A DNA stretch of 64,000 bases from Bacillus sp. Marseille-P3661 (GCF_900240995.1 NZ_LT965953.1:1137303-1201302), one strand, 5' to 3'; counted from the first letter of the stretch, positions 47,727 through 56,394 are shown. Translations and numbers: made by a program. The notes: generated by a model not told the origin, from the letters alone.

Positions 47727-48647
47727 TTGAACAAGAAATTACTCACTATAGTTTCAACAGTAATCGTAGCAGGTGGTTTAGCAGGATGTGGGGCAGCAAA
47801 TGATGAGGCTGGTAGAGATACTAACAATGGTATAAGTCCTGTAGGATATGAAAATAACGACAATAACTTTGGCTTGTTGAGAGTAAATACTGCAGATGAT
47901 ACAACAGGAACAGATACAACAGGAACAGATACAACAGGAACAGATACAACGGGAACAGATACAACAGGAACAGATACAACAGGAACAGATACAACGGGAA
48001 CAGATACAACGGGAACAGATACAACGGGAACAGATACAACGGGAACAGATACAACAGGAACAGATACAACAGGAACAGATACAACGGGAACAGATACAAC
48101 AGGAACAGATACAACAGAAGATACTGATGCAGTAGAAGAGGCACAACAAGCTGCAGAAGATGCAGAAGAAGCGGCTGAAGATGCAGAGGAAGCTGCAGAA
48201 GATGCTGAACAAGCAGCTGAGGAAGGTAATTTAAGTCAAGAGCAAGAAACAGGATTAGCAGGAAATCAAACAGATTTCACTGATATCGAAGGTAACTGGG
48301 CTGCAGATGATATCAAAGCTATCCGAGATTATGGAATGATGACTGGTGTGGGTGGTGGTAAATTCGAACCTGACCGTGGAATAACTCGCGCTGAAGTAGC
48401 GGCCACACTCATGAAGTTAATTAGACAGGGCTATATAGTAGTAGAAACAGCTGAAGATACAACAGGTGGAACAGAAGCAGCAGACGACACAGCGACTGAA
48501 GATACAACAGGTGGAACGGAAACAGCAGACGACACAGCGGCTGAAGATACAACAGGTGGAACGGAAGCAGCAGACGACACAGCGGCTGAAGATACAACAG
48601 GTGGAACAGAAGCAGCAGATGACACTGCAACAACACCTGCCACTTAA
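47727..48647 (+). CDS. SLH-domain lipoprotein with DTTGT repeats
   Basis: 306 residues from TTG 47727 behind AAAGGGGG. Signal peptide with lipobox LAGC (Cys21). Residues about 57-130 are some 14 uninterrupted DTTGT units. A Glu/Ala-rich helical block (AEDAEEAAEDAEEAAEDAEQ) follows. One SLH module comes next (FTDIEGNWAADDIKAIRDYG..GKFEPDRGITRAEVAATLMKL, about 188-235), then four copies of a 15-residue AEDTTGGTEAADDTA unit. It is predicted to be anchored in the membrane and to reach or bind the wall through SLH. The single SLH module is weak for wall binding. Function unknown. Confidence 0.85.
   Translation: MNKKLLTIVSTVIVAGGLAGCGAANDEAGRDTNNGISPVGYENNDNNFGLLRVNTADDTTGTDTTGTDTTGTDTTGTDTTGTDTTGTDTTGTDTTGTDTTGTDTTGTDTTGTDTTGTDTTGTDTTGTDTTEDTDAVEEAQQAAEDAEEAAEDAEEAAEDAEQAAEEGNLSQEQETGLAGNQTDFTDIEGNWAADDIKAIRDYGMMTGVGGGKFEPDRGITRAEVAATLMKLIRQGYIVVETAEDTTGGTEAADDTATEDTTGGTETADDTAAEDTTGGTEAADDTAAEDTTGGTEAADDTATTPAT
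47897..48117 (+). repeat. In-frame 15-bp tandem repeat (DTTGT codons)
   Basis: About 14 copies of GATACAACAGGAACA, differing mainly at one wobble base (ACA or ACG). Length change by whole units keeps the reading frame. The wobble pattern marks duplicated blocks. Confidence 0.95.
48451..48630 (+). repeat. In-frame 45-bp tandem repeat, four copies
   Basis: Units GCTGAAGATACAACAGGTGG followed by GAACAGAAGCAGCAGACGAC and ACAGCG, about 45 bp each, encode the C-terminal AEDTTGGTEAADDTA units. Confidence 0.9.
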
Positions 48648-48669
48648 AATCATTAAAAAAGTTTTAAAA

Positions 48670-48702
48670 CAAACAGCTAAGCCATTTGCTTAGCTGTTTT
48701 TA
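48670..48702 (+). terminator. Terminator of the SLH lipoprotein gene
   Basis: AAACAGCTAAGC and GCTTAGCTGTTT pair, then TTTATAAT. Confidence 0.92.
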
Positions 48703-48840
48703 TAATAATGTTTAGTATGTAGATGTGATCAAGATAAAAATTAACCATTGATTACAATTGTTGAATCGGGTAAAATTTTGGTTAGCAATAATAGTATTAT
48801 TTCATATGCTGTAATGATCAATTAATAATGAGGGATTCAT

Positions 48841-49182
48841 ATGTTGATACGTTATAAAAAGAGTTATGAAAAACTTGCCATGGGCTTACTCTCTTTCATG
48901 CCTGCTGAAAAAGATATCAAAAATCTTCAACAAACAATAAAATTATATGAAAATGGGGAGAATTGGCAGCTATTTCTATATAAAGAAGAGGATATTATTG
49001 GTATAGTCGGAATTAGGTTAGAAGAACAAACTGCTACCCTTAAACATGTGAGTGTTAATCCGTCTTATCGCGGCCAAGGAAAAGGTAAAAAAATGTTAAC
49101 AGAATTACGTGAACTTTTGGGAAATGAAGTAGATATTATTCCAGATGAATACACCATACACTTTTTCAATAAATGTAAATAA
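48841..49182 (+). CDS. ribT: RibT-like GNAT acetyltransferase, orphan
   Basis: 113 residues. GNAT fold with the acetyl-CoA loop NPSYRGQGKGKKM. The start MLIRYKKSYEKLAMGLLSFM and MPAEKDIKNLQQTI correspond closely to B. subtilis RibT, whose substrate is unknown. In B. subtilis ribT ends the ribDG-E-AB-H operon, but none of those genes, nor an FMN riboswitch, is found here. The short C-terminus (B. subtilis has about 124 residues) ends HFFNKCK. ATG 48841 follows GAGGGATT. Confidence 0.85.
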   Translation: MLIRYKKSYEKLAMGLLSFMPAEKDIKNLQQTIKLYENGENWQLFLYKEEDIIGIVGIRLEEQTATLKHVSVNPSYRGQGKGKKMLTELRELLGNEVDIIPDEYTIHFFNKCK

Positions 49183-49193
49183 ATAATTAAAAC

Positions 49194-49234
49194 CAACAAC
49201 GAACCCACTCGTAATTTTATGGGTTCTGTTGTTT
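49194..49234. terminator. Hairpin between convergent ribT and ypuF
   Basis: AACAACGAACCCA and TGGGTTCTGTTGTT pair with one bulge; the T tract is short. Confidence 0.55.
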
Positions 49235-49276
49235 CTTCCTGGCCAATCAAAGTAAAAGAATTATTTATTTCCCCGT

Positions 49277-49795
49277 TTACTGTTTTTCTTCCCGTAATTT
49301 CTTTTGTTTTTCCCGTTCTTTTATTATTTCTGTGCGATCGCGGAGACGGTGTTTGTGCACTAATGATTCGTTGTACAAATCACTTGCACTTCCCCACTTA
49401 TAACCTAATTCCTCGCAAATTTTCTGACATGTATTAAGAAGTACTTGGTCATCTATTGGAATATTAAAACTGTAATAAGCTGTATGGCTTTTAATTTCAT
49501 AAAGCCTTTTTTCCAATTTATTAATAAACTGCTTGTTGATTCCATATTCATTAAGTATGTTAATATTTCTATTTAAGATCGAGATAGCTTTAGTCAAGGT
49601 TCTTTGGGCTCCGTTCATATTTCCGTTTCTTTGGTGGTAAAGTGCAACGGCCACTTGGATAAGGCCAACCCAAAATGAGTTGCGAATTTGGTTTCCATCT
49701 TGTTTCCAATATTCTTCAAGGACTTCATGACATTCGAAATAATCACGTGGTCCATGAAAAAAAACGAGATAGTCTATATATGCTTTTGGATACAT
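49277..49795 (-). CDS. ypuF: YpuF-like protein (DUF309)
   Basis: 172 residues. The conserved core FFHGPRDYFECHEVLEEYWK and LIQVAVALYHQRNGN characterise DUF309, a helical family of unknown function. The C-terminal tail is Lys/Arg/Glu-rich. ATG 49795 follows AAGGAGTGG; an in-frame start 33 bases upstream lacks a site. Convergent with ribT. Confidence 0.85.
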   Translation of the reverse strand: MYPKAYIDYLVFFHGPRDYFECHEVLEEYWKQDGNQIRNSFWVGLIQVAVALYHQRNGNMNGAQRTLTKAISILNRNINILNEYGINKQFINKLEKRLYEIKSHTAYYSFNIPIDDQVLLNTCQKICEELGYKWGSASDLYNESLVHKHRLRDRTEIIKEREKQKKLREEKQ

Positions 49796-49904
49796 AGCTA
49801 TATTCCACTCCTTTTTCCCTGTTCTCATTTGTTAAATATAAAACCATGATAGTGGAAAATAGGGTAATGTGCAAAAATTCTACTTTTAAAACATAAATAA
49901 AATA

Positions 49905-49934
49905 GAAGAAGTGCCCGAAATAGGCACTTCTTCA
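49905..49934 (-). terminator. Terminator of the YjcZ-like micropeptide gene
   Basis: GAAGAAGTGCC and GGCACTTCTTC pair across a short loop; T-rich sequence follows on the minus strand. Confidence 0.8.
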
Positions 49935-49948
49935 TTACTTTTCACATT

Positions 49949-50044
49949 TTAAAACCAAGCAGCTCCAACGATAATTAACAAAATGAACAATACAACAATT
50001 AACGCGAAACCTCCGCCATATCCAAAACCTGCAGTTCCACTCAT
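49949..50044 (-). CDS. YjcZ-family sporulation micropeptide (31 aa)
   Basis: Begins MSGTAGFGYGGGFALIVV and ends LLIIVGAAWF. It is a glycine-rich start plus one hydrophobic helix, the pattern of the YjcZ/SscA-like family found in spores of many Bacillus species. GGAGGATG precedes ATG 50044. Function unknown; a role in spore coat assembly is known for the related SscA in B. subtilis. Confidence 0.85.
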   Translation of the reverse strand: MSGTAGFGYGGGFALIVVLFILLIIVGAAWF

Positions 50045-50191
50045 TTATAACATCCTCCTTCATGTTTTTATAGCTTACGGTATTAACATATGAAAATTAA
50101 TAGTTCCTGTATAGGCAGGTATCAGGGAATTACTAAAAATTCACCAAATTAGGCGATTTACATAAATTATCCAATGGAGGGAGGAGTTTTA

Positions 50192-50890
50192 ATGAAATTA
50201 AAACCATTAGATGCTGCTAACCGTTTTATAGAAGAAATTTATCCAAACAGTTCAATTGTGATATTAGCAGGCAGCGTAGTTAGGGAACAATCTACTTCTA
50301 GTTCTGACCTTGATATTCTAATTATTGATGAAACTGAAAATACTATGAGCAGGAATTGTTTTGAAAAATTCGGGTGGCCAATCGAAACATTTGTTTATAA
50401 TATAGAAAGCTTTTATACTTTTTATGAAGGAGATTGCTTACTCGGAAATCCCATACTACCACGAATGTGCGCTGAAGGTATCATTCTTAAAGGTGGAGAA
50501 ATGGCGAGACAGCTCCAAGCTGAAGCGAAATTAAGGCTTATAGATGGACCGTTACCTTGGACTGAAGATCAAATTAATTATTCACGTTATATGATTACAG
50601 ATTCCTTGGAAGATTTAATTGGTTCGGAGGATGAAACGGAATCGCTTTTTATTACAAATAAGCTAGCAGAATTGGTTCATGAATTTATTTTGCGGACAAA
50701 TCAAAAATGGACAGGACAGGGAAAATGGCTTGCTCGAGCCTTTAGGCAATATGATGAACAGCAGGCAACTGAATTTTTCAATCGATTTAATGAGTACTAT
50801 AAAGGTAGAAAGAAACACTTATTAATTGAATATATTGATATGATTCTAAAACCATATGGTGGCAGACTTTTCAACGGTTATCGACAATGA
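50192..50890 (+). CDS. Nucleotidyltransferase-domain protein
   Basis: 232 residues. The N-terminal minimal nucleotidyltransferase motif is GSVVREQSTSSSDLDILII (about 28-46), with the two metal-binding aspartates. An all-helical C-terminal half (about 125-232) follows. It resembles nucleotidyltransferase proteins that modify small molecules or tRNA; target unknown. No HEPN partner lies next to it. ATG 50192 is chosen behind GGAGGGAGGAG. Confidence 0.75.
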   Translation: MKLKPLDAANRFIEEIYPNSSIVILAGSVVREQSTSSSDLDILIIDETENTMSRNCFEKFGWPIETFVYNIESFYTFYEGDCLLGNPILPRMCAEGIILKGGEMARQLQAEAKLRLIDGPLPWTEDQINYSRYMITDSLEDLIGSEDETESLFITNKLAELVHEFILRTNQKWTGQGKWLARAFRQYDEQQATEFFNRFNEYYKGRKKHLLIEYIDMILKPYGGRLFNGYRQ

Positions 50891-50981
50891 ATTTTTTTCC
50901 ACCTATAGAAATTGCTCATTTTTTGCTATTATAAATTTAGTTTGAAATTTGCTATAGAGAATATTTGTTGGTGGGATGCAG

Positions 50982-51749
50982 ATGGAATATAACGTAAAGA
51001 TAGATGCGTTTGAAGGACCTTTAGACTTACTTTTACATTTAATTAATCGCTATGAAATAGATATTTATGATATCCCAATGGCACAAATAACCGAGCAATA
51101 CTTACTTTATATACATGCCATGCAAGAGCTACAACTTGATATCGCAAGTGAGTATCTTGTCATGGCTGCAACTCTTTTGGCAATTAAGAGTAAGATGTTA
51201 TTACCAAAGTCTGAAGATACGATTGCGGAGGAATTGGGTTATGACTCTGAAGAGCTAGAAGAAGATCCTAGAGATGAGTTAATGCGCAGACTTTTAGAGT
51301 ATAGAAAATATAAAGAAGCGGCGATACAACTAAAGGAATATGAAAAAGAACGGAGTCAGCTATACACGAGACCGCCTGGTAATTTAGCTCCCTACATTTC
51401 TGATCAAAGCGAAAACCCCATATCTGATGTTTCATTATATGATATGTTAAGTGCTTTACAACATTTGTTGAAAAAGAAGAAATTAAAAGAGCCTAAAATG
51501 ACTAAAATACAACGACAAGAAATTCCAATTAGGCAAAGGATGGAGGAAATACTAAAAGAGTTGGATCAGGCAAATGGAAGGATGAATTTTTATTCGTTGT
51601 TTCCGATTAATGACCGTAGCCACATTGTTGTTTCGTTTCTAGCCATCCTGGAATTAATGAAAAAAAATGCAATCAAGTGCGAACAGGAAAAGAATTTTGA
51701 AGATATTTTTATTTACAGCAATGAAAGGGCAGTGAATTATGAATCTTGA
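50982..51749 (+). CDS. scpA: Segregation and condensation protein A
   Basis: 255 residues, kleisin subunit of the SMC-ScpAB condensin. FEGPLDLLLHLINRYEIDIYDIP at the N-terminus and a C-terminal winged helix are typical. The ATG at 50982 is chosen over one two codons earlier because GGTGGG is better spaced for it. Its 3' end overlaps scpB by 11 bp. Confidence 0.95.
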   Translation: MEYNVKIDAFEGPLDLLLHLINRYEIDIYDIPMAQITEQYLLYIHAMQELQLDIASEYLVMAATLLAIKSKMLLPKSEDTIAEELGYDSEELEEDPRDELMRRLLEYRKYKEAAIQLKEYEKERSQLYTRPPGNLAPYISDQSENPISDVSLYDMLSALQHLLKKKKLKEPKMTKIQRQEIPIRQRMEEILKELDQANGRMNFYSLFPINDRSHIVVSFLAILELMKKNAIKCEQEKNFEDIFIYSNERAVNYES

Positions 51750-52326
51750 TCAAATGAAGGCTGTGGCCGAAGGATTATTATTCGTAGTAGGTGACGAAGG
51801 AATAGAAATATCACAGCTAGCAGATGTCCTGCAAATAAGTGAATTAGTTGCAGTCGAGTTGTTAGAAGAATTAAAAAGAACATACTCTAATTCTGATCGG
51901 GGAATTGATATTGTTGAGGTAGCTGGTGTATATCAACTCACTACTAAACGAGAACATGCTCCTTACTTTCAGCGGTTGGTTGAGTCACCTACTACCTCAA
52001 CGTTGTCACAAGCTGCATTAGAAACATTAGCAATTATAGCCTATAAACAACCAATAACAAGAGCTGAAATAGAAGAAATTAGAGGTGTTAAGACTGACCG
52101 CCCTTTAGCAACTTTATTATCTAAATCTTTGATAAGAGAGGTTGGGCGGGCTGAAGGGACTGGAAGAGCAATCCTCTATGGAACTACAAAATCTTTTTTA
52201 GAATATTTTGGTCTAAAGGCATTGCAAGAACTGCCACCATTGCCTGAAAAAATTGACGAAACTGAGGTTCAAGAGGAAGCGGACCTGTTTTATGAAAAAT
52301 TCCAAGAAACTTTTCAAGATGAGTAA
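51739..52326 (+). CDS. scpB: Segregation and condensation protein B
   Basis: 195 residues with two winged-helix domains (LEALLFVVGDEG-like start and ALETLAIIAYKQPITRAEIEEIRGVK). It dimerises and binds ScpA in the condensin complex. ATG 51739 lies inside scpA, so translation is coupled. Confidence 0.95.
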   Translation: MNLDQMKAVAEGLLFVVGDEGIEISQLADVLQISELVAVELLEELKRTYSNSDRGIDIVEVAGVYQLTTKREHAPYFQRLVESPTTSTLSQAALETLAIIAYKQPITRAEIEEIRGVKTDRPLATLLSKSLIREVGRAEGTGRAILYGTTKSFLEYFGLKALQELPPLPEKIDETEVQEEADLFYEKFQETFQDE

Positions 52327-52416
52327 TATCAACGTGGGATTTCTATTGTTAATATGTTAAACTAATATTGGTCTTAAATTATTAAAGGTGTTAATTGATG
52401 AGGTGAGTGTGCGAGG

Positions 52417-52830
52417 ATGATTATAAAAGAAGTGGTTGGATATGAACTAGAAAAAGCACAGCCAAATACGTCAGAAGATTTTTTTAATCGTTCAGATGTT
52501 ACTTTTGAAGAGAACGGAATCGAGAAGACTTTCCATCTTCTTTACCTTCGTTATTTTGATGAAACCTTTTCGGAGTTTGTTCCATTCTTAGAAGATCCAC
52601 TTTTTAAAGTGGAAGGCAAGGAAATTTTCTTTAAGGATATAATAGGTCTTGTATGTATGCTCAAAAATCCTGATTTTAGAAATCGAAAAAGAGTTTATAT
52701 TAATGATAAGATTGAGCTCTTAAAGTTGTGTGATGGAATCGACTATGAGAAGTTACCAGAAGTTCTCAAAGCTATAAAAAACGGAGGATATGAGTTGCGC
52801 TCTCCGCTGCAATTTATCAAACAACCGTAA
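52417..52830 (+). CDS. Hypothetical protein (137 aa)
   Basis: Soluble, acidic, with FHLLYLRYFDETFSEFVPFLEDPLF and KNGGYELRSPLQF as the most distinctive segments. No family recognised. It is placed between scpB and the ypuI-like gene where B. subtilis has nothing. GCGAGG precedes ATG 52417 at close range, with GAGGTGAG a little further upstream. Confidence 0.65.
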   Translation: MIIKEVVGYELEKAQPNTSEDFFNRSDVTFEENGIEKTFHLLYLRYFDETFSEFVPFLEDPLFKVEGKEIFFKDIIGLVCMLKNPDFRNRKRVYINDKIELLKLCDGIDYEKLPEVLKAIKNGGYELRSPLQFIKQP

Positions 52831-52987
52831 AATTACATACAAATATTAATTAAAGTAATTAATTGATAAAAAAAAACAAATTCCCCTTTGCGTACTATTA
52901 TTTTATAGTATAATTAGAAAAATCAGAAATCATTATTTGGATATTAGAAAATGAATTTATTTCTAAAACTCATAGTGGAGGAATGTC

Positions 52988-53479
52988 ATGAGTAATAGTT
53001 TAGTTCAATCTCAGAGTAGAAAAGTACAAGACTTTTTAGAGGAAGCCGTAAGTAAAATTGGAGGTTTCCTAAATAATACTACTTTAGATACATTAAAGAC
53101 AGAAAAGCCTGAGGGAACCGAAGAATATTACACTGCATTACTTTCTAGCCTCCGAAGGCTTTGTGTGTTCTGTGAAGAAGGCCTAGACGGTAGTAAAGTT
53201 ATATTAAACAGTGAAACATTTCGCAATGGCGCTGCTGAAAAAATGTTATATTGGGTGCACCATCATTGCATCCAAGAGTTTTATTCACCTCGTTTAGATA
53301 AATGGTATGAGGATAGTAGAAGTGCATATACAGGTAAAAACTCGATTAAATTTCGTGAAGTTGTACCGGAATCTATCCAGGATTTAATTAGATCTCTAGA
53401 AAAAAGTTTTCAAGAAATTCGTGAAGAATTAGAGTATTATGAAACAGACTATAAAACTAAAATCGTTCAAAGTAAATAA
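52988..53479 (+). CDS. ypuI: YpuI-like protein (DUF3907)
   Basis: 163 residues. Helical, with conserved LRRLCVFCEEGLDG and YWVHHHCIQEFYSPRLDKWYEDSRSAYTGKN. Function unknown. GTGGAGGAATGTC precedes ATG 52988. Its position after scpAB agrees with B. subtilis. Confidence 0.82.
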   Translation: MSNSLVQSQSRKVQDFLEEAVSKIGGFLNNTTLDTLKTEKPEGTEEYYTALLSSLRRLCVFCEEGLDGSKVILNSETFRNGAAEKMLYWVHHHCIQEFYSPRLDKWYEDSRSAYTGKNSIKFREVVPESIQDLIRSLEKSFQEIREELEYYETDYKTKIVQSK

Positions 53480-53486
53480 TCTTAAA

Positions 53487-53524
53487 TAAAAAAGCGCAAT
53501 GGCTTACCATTGTGCTTTTTTATT
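53487..53524 (+). terminator. Terminator of ypuI
   Basis: AAAAAGCGCAATGG and CCATTGTGCTTTTT pair with one G-T, followed by TATTT. Confidence 0.9.
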
Positions 53525-53592
53525 TATTAGTTATTAACAATTCCAAATATTAATCATAATATAAACCGATTAAACCTGGAAGGAGTCTAAAA

Positions 53593-54489
53593 ATGGCAAT
53601 AAATGAACATCATAAATACCTTATGGATGTTAAAGAATGGTCTAGTGTGGTTGACCAATTATTAAAAGAAAATAATATAAAAGATGAATCATTTTTAAAC
53701 TGGAAACAACAAATTGATCAATTAATCTTCGAGTTAGAAAATTTGCAAGACCAATCTATGCTTGATGAAGAGAAAATGACAGAAATTCAAGAACAGACAA
53801 GAACAATTTACGAGGATCTACAACAACGTTATCTACATCAAGAAAATCGTCTGGCTGACCAAAAAGTCAAGCCAGGTGGACATACGTTACCACCATTACC
53901 ATATTCATACGATGCGCTAGAGCCTTATATTTCTGAAGAAATTATGAGACTTCACCATGATAAACATCACCAAAGCTATGTTGATGGATTAAATAAAGCC
54001 GAAAAAAAGATGAAAGAAGCAAGAGATAAAGGGAATTATGATCTAATTAAACATTGGGAACGTGAAGCAGCATTTAATGGCTCTGGTCATTATCTGCATA
54101 CCATATTTTGGAAGAATATGAGCCCGAATGGTGGTGGTAGTCCACAGGGTTCATTATTAAAACAAATTAATGTGGATTTTGGTAGTTTCGATGACTTTAA
54201 AACTCACTTTAGTGAAGCTGCCAATAAGGTGGAAGGAGTAGGTTGGGCTATTTTAGTATGGTCACCAAGATCAAGAAGATTAGAAATATTACAATCCGAG
54301 AAACATCAACATTATACCCAATGGGATACTATTCCATTGTTAGTTCTTGATGTATGGGAGCATGCTTATTATTTACAATATCAAAACGAGCGTAGCAAAT
54401 ACATTGAAAACTGGTGGAATGTTGTGAATTGGGACCACGTTTATTACCGGTTTCAGAATGCTAGAAAACTAAAGTGGGAACCGTATTAA
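53593..54489 (+). CDS. sodF: Iron/manganese superoxide dismutase with N-terminal extension
   Basis: 298 residues: about 95 residues of charged helical extension, then an Fe/Mn-SOD domain (HTLPPLPYSYDALEPYISEE). Metal ligands are visible in MRLHHDKHHQSYV, GSGHYLHTIFW and DVWEHAYYLQYQNER. The extended form matches B. subtilis SodF (281 residues). It lacks a signal peptide. GGAAGGAG precedes ATG 53593. Confidence 0.88.
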   Translation: MAINEHHKYLMDVKEWSSVVDQLLKENNIKDESFLNWKQQIDQLIFELENLQDQSMLDEEKMTEIQEQTRTIYEDLQQRYLHQENRLADQKVKPGGHTLPPLPYSYDALEPYISEEIMRLHHDKHHQSYVDGLNKAEKKMKEARDKGNYDLIKHWEREAAFNGSGHYLHTIFWKNMSPNGGGSPQGSLLKQINVDFGSFDDFKTHFSEAANKVEGVGWAILVWSPRSRRLEILQSEKHQHYTQWDTIPLLVLDVWEHAYYLQYQNERSKYIENWWNVVNWDHVYYRFQNARKLKWEPY

Positions 54490-54496
54490 ACCAATT

Positions 54497-54519
54497 GAGG
54501 GATCTCTATGAGATCCCTC
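54497..54519. terminator. Hairpin between sodF and dacB
   Basis: GAGGGATCTC and GAGATCCCTC pair across TAT, but there is no T tract on the plus strand. It could terminate weakly. Confidence 0.5.
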
Positions 54520-54612
54520 TATCGGATAGGTTGAAATAACCCTTCTTTGATTACTGTATGTAATGCGATGTCCTCTTTAGTTTCTTTGTCATAACCAACC
54601 ATGTCCTGCATA
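54519..54612 (-). other. Short antisense ORF with coding-like composition
   Basis: Minus-strand frame MQDMVGYDKETKEDIALHTV then IKEGLFQPIR, stop at 54519, upstream stop at 54618. It reads like a protein end (charged, amphipathic) and sits in the spacer before dacB. There is no convincing ribosome binding site. It may be a relic of a gene or a small unannotated gene. Confidence 0.3.
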
Positions 54613-54616
54613 AACT
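54589..54616 (+). promoter_or_regulatory. Candidate SigE promoter of dacB-spmAB
   Basis: CATAAACT (54609-54616) resembles the SigE -10 CATACAnT and GTCATAAC (54589-54596) loosely fits the -35. SigE control of dacB is known in B. subtilis. Spacing is slightly short, so the match is tentative. Confidence 0.3.
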
Positions 54617-54650
54617 TGTACTAACAACAAGTAAGGGACGTGAAGTTGAA

Positions 54651-55802
54651 ATGCTTGCATTGAAAAAGGTAATCCTTTTACATATTATACTTGTTTTATG
54701 TCTGACGAATTTTCCGATACAGGGATCTGCTTTTTCACAAGTTTCCTCGCAAACTGCCATTTTAATGGACCAGGAAACAGGTCGAGTTTTATATGAAAAG
54801 TCGGGTAATAAAGTGATGAGAATAGCAAGTATTACTAAGATCATGACAGCAATCTTAGCGATTGAATCAGGAAAAATGGACGAAATTGTTCGGGTTAGTA
54901 AAAATGCGGTGTATACAGAGGGATCTTCAATATATTTAAAAGAAAATGAGAAAATTAAATTAGAAGATTTAGTATATGGTTTAATGTTACGTTCAGGTAA
55001 TGATGCCGCTGTCGCTATTGCAGAATATGTGGGTGGTAGTGTGGACGGATTTGTATTCTTAATGAATCAAAAAGCGCGGGAAATAGGTATGAGGAATACT
55101 AATTTTGCTAATCCCCATGGGTTGGACGACCATGAAAACCACTACTCAACTGCATATGATATGGCATTGTTAACGAAATATGCAATGGAAAGCGAACTAT
55201 ATCAAAAAATATCAGGAACAAAAGTTCATCGTGCTCCAAATCCAGGGGAGAAATGGGATCGCGTATGGAAAAACAAAAACAAACTCCTAACAAGTCTTTA
55301 TGAATATTCTACAGGTGGGAAGACCGGTTATACGAAACGCGCGAAGCGAACATTAGTATCAACAGCTGAAAAAGATGATCAAAAACTGATAGCGGTCACA
55401 CTGAATGGACCTGATGATTGGAATGATCATATCGCAATGTTTGAATGGGGATTTGCGGAATATGAAATGGTAAAGCTCATGCCTAAAGGGTTACTCCATT
55501 CAATAAAAGATGATTTTTATAAAGGGAAGTTAGTGGTTAAACGGGATTTCTTATTTCCTTTGAAAAGTGATGAAAAAAACTTAGTAAAGGTAGAAATCTC
55601 GTTAATAAAACCGAATTCAAATTGGAGAGAGGTAGAAGATATTCCAAGCCCTGTTGGTAAAGTAAGCATCTCCTTGAAAAATAAAGAAATAGGAGTACTA
55701 CCGATTTATTATGATGAAAATGGACGTGTTAACGAAGAAACGTGGTTTTCGACCATTAAAGACTTTTTTCTCTCTATGATTGGAGTACGATTAAATGGTT
55801 AA
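54651..55802 (+). CDS. dacB: D-alanyl-D-alanine carboxypeptidase, sporulation PBP5*
   Basis: 383 residues. A signal peptide (about 1-28) precedes an SXXK serine DD-peptidase with SITK, SGN and GGKTGYTKR. It trims cortex peptidoglycan pentapeptides to control cross-linking. The start ATG 54651 has only a modest upstream AAGGGA at long spacing. Its stop overlaps the spmA start. Confidence 0.92.
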   Translation: MLALKKVILLHIILVLCLTNFPIQGSAFSQVSSQTAILMDQETGRVLYEKSGNKVMRIASITKIMTAILAIESGKMDEIVRVSKNAVYTEGSSIYLKENEKIKLEDLVYGLMLRSGNDAAVAIAEYVGGSVDGFVFLMNQKAREIGMRNTNFANPHGLDDHENHYSTAYDMALLTKYAMESELYQKISGTKVHRAPNPGEKWDRVWKNKNKLLTSLYEYSTGGKTGYTKRAKRTLVSTAEKDDQKLIAVTLNGPDDWNDHIAMFEWGFAEYEMVKLMPKGLLHSIKDDFYKGKLVVKRDFLFPLKSDEKNLVKVEISLIKPNSNWREVEDIPSPVGKVSISLKNKEIGVLPIYYDENGRVNEETWFSTIKDFFLSMIGVRLNG

Positions 55803-56394
55803 TGTCATTTGGGTATCTATGACCGTTATTGGTATTATTTTCGCGATTATAAATGGTACGATTGAAGAAGTTAATGCCGCAATCTTTGAAGGTGCAAAAG
55901 AAGCCGTCACAATTTGTATAGGCTTAATAAGTATTTTAGTTTTTTGGTTAGGCCTAATGAGAATAGCTCAAGAGGCAGGTTTGCTAACAAAATTGGCACG
56001 GATTTTTCAACCGCTAGTAGTAAGACTTTTTCCGGAGGTGCCAAAGGATCATCCAGCTATGGGATATATATTATCAAATATGATTTCGAACTTATTTGGT
56101 TTAGGAAATGCTGCGACACCTATGGGAATTAAGGCTATGGAACAATTAAAGAAGTTAAATGGCGATAAAAATACAGCTAGCCGATCCATGATCACCTTTC
56201 TTGCGATAAATACATCGAGCTTAACATTAATTCCAACGACAATTATTGCTATTCGCATGAATTATGGCTCTCAAAACCCAACCGATATTGTTGGAACAAC
56301 TTTGGTAGCTACATTGATTTCTACAACAGGGGCTATTTTAATAGACAGGTATCTGTATTATCGAAGAGTTAAGAAAGGAGGAAACCGAAGATGA
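55795..56394 (+). CDS. spmA: Spore maturation protein A
   Basis: 199 residues with about five membrane helices. The nucleoside-recognition (Gate) motif SNMISNLFGLGNAATPMGIKAM is characteristic. It is needed for full spore core dehydration in B. subtilis. Its ATG lies inside dacB and its end overlaps spmB. Confidence 0.94.
   Translation: MVNVIWVSMTVIGIIFAIINGTIEEVNAAIFEGAKEAVTICIGLISILVFWLGLMRIAQEAGLLTKLARIFQPLVVRLFPEVPKDHPAMGYILSNMISNLFGLGNAATPMGIKAMEQLKKLNGDKNTASRSMITFLAINTSSLTLIPTTIIAIRMNYGSQNPTDIVGTTLVATLISTTGAILIDRYLYYRRVKKGGNRR

Noticed and set aside
47778-48212. Long Cys-rich or Leu-rich antisense ORFs in the lipoprotein gene
   Set aside because: They are shadows of the 15-bp and 45-bp repeats on the other strand and frames.
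48703-48840. FMN riboswitch before ribT
   Set aside because: The spacer is AT-rich and shows none of the conserved RFN sequence blocks.
50192-50890. HEPN/MNT type toxin-antitoxin pair
   Set aside because: The nucleotidyltransferase has no HEPN partner nearby, and its helical C-terminal half is part of the same protein.
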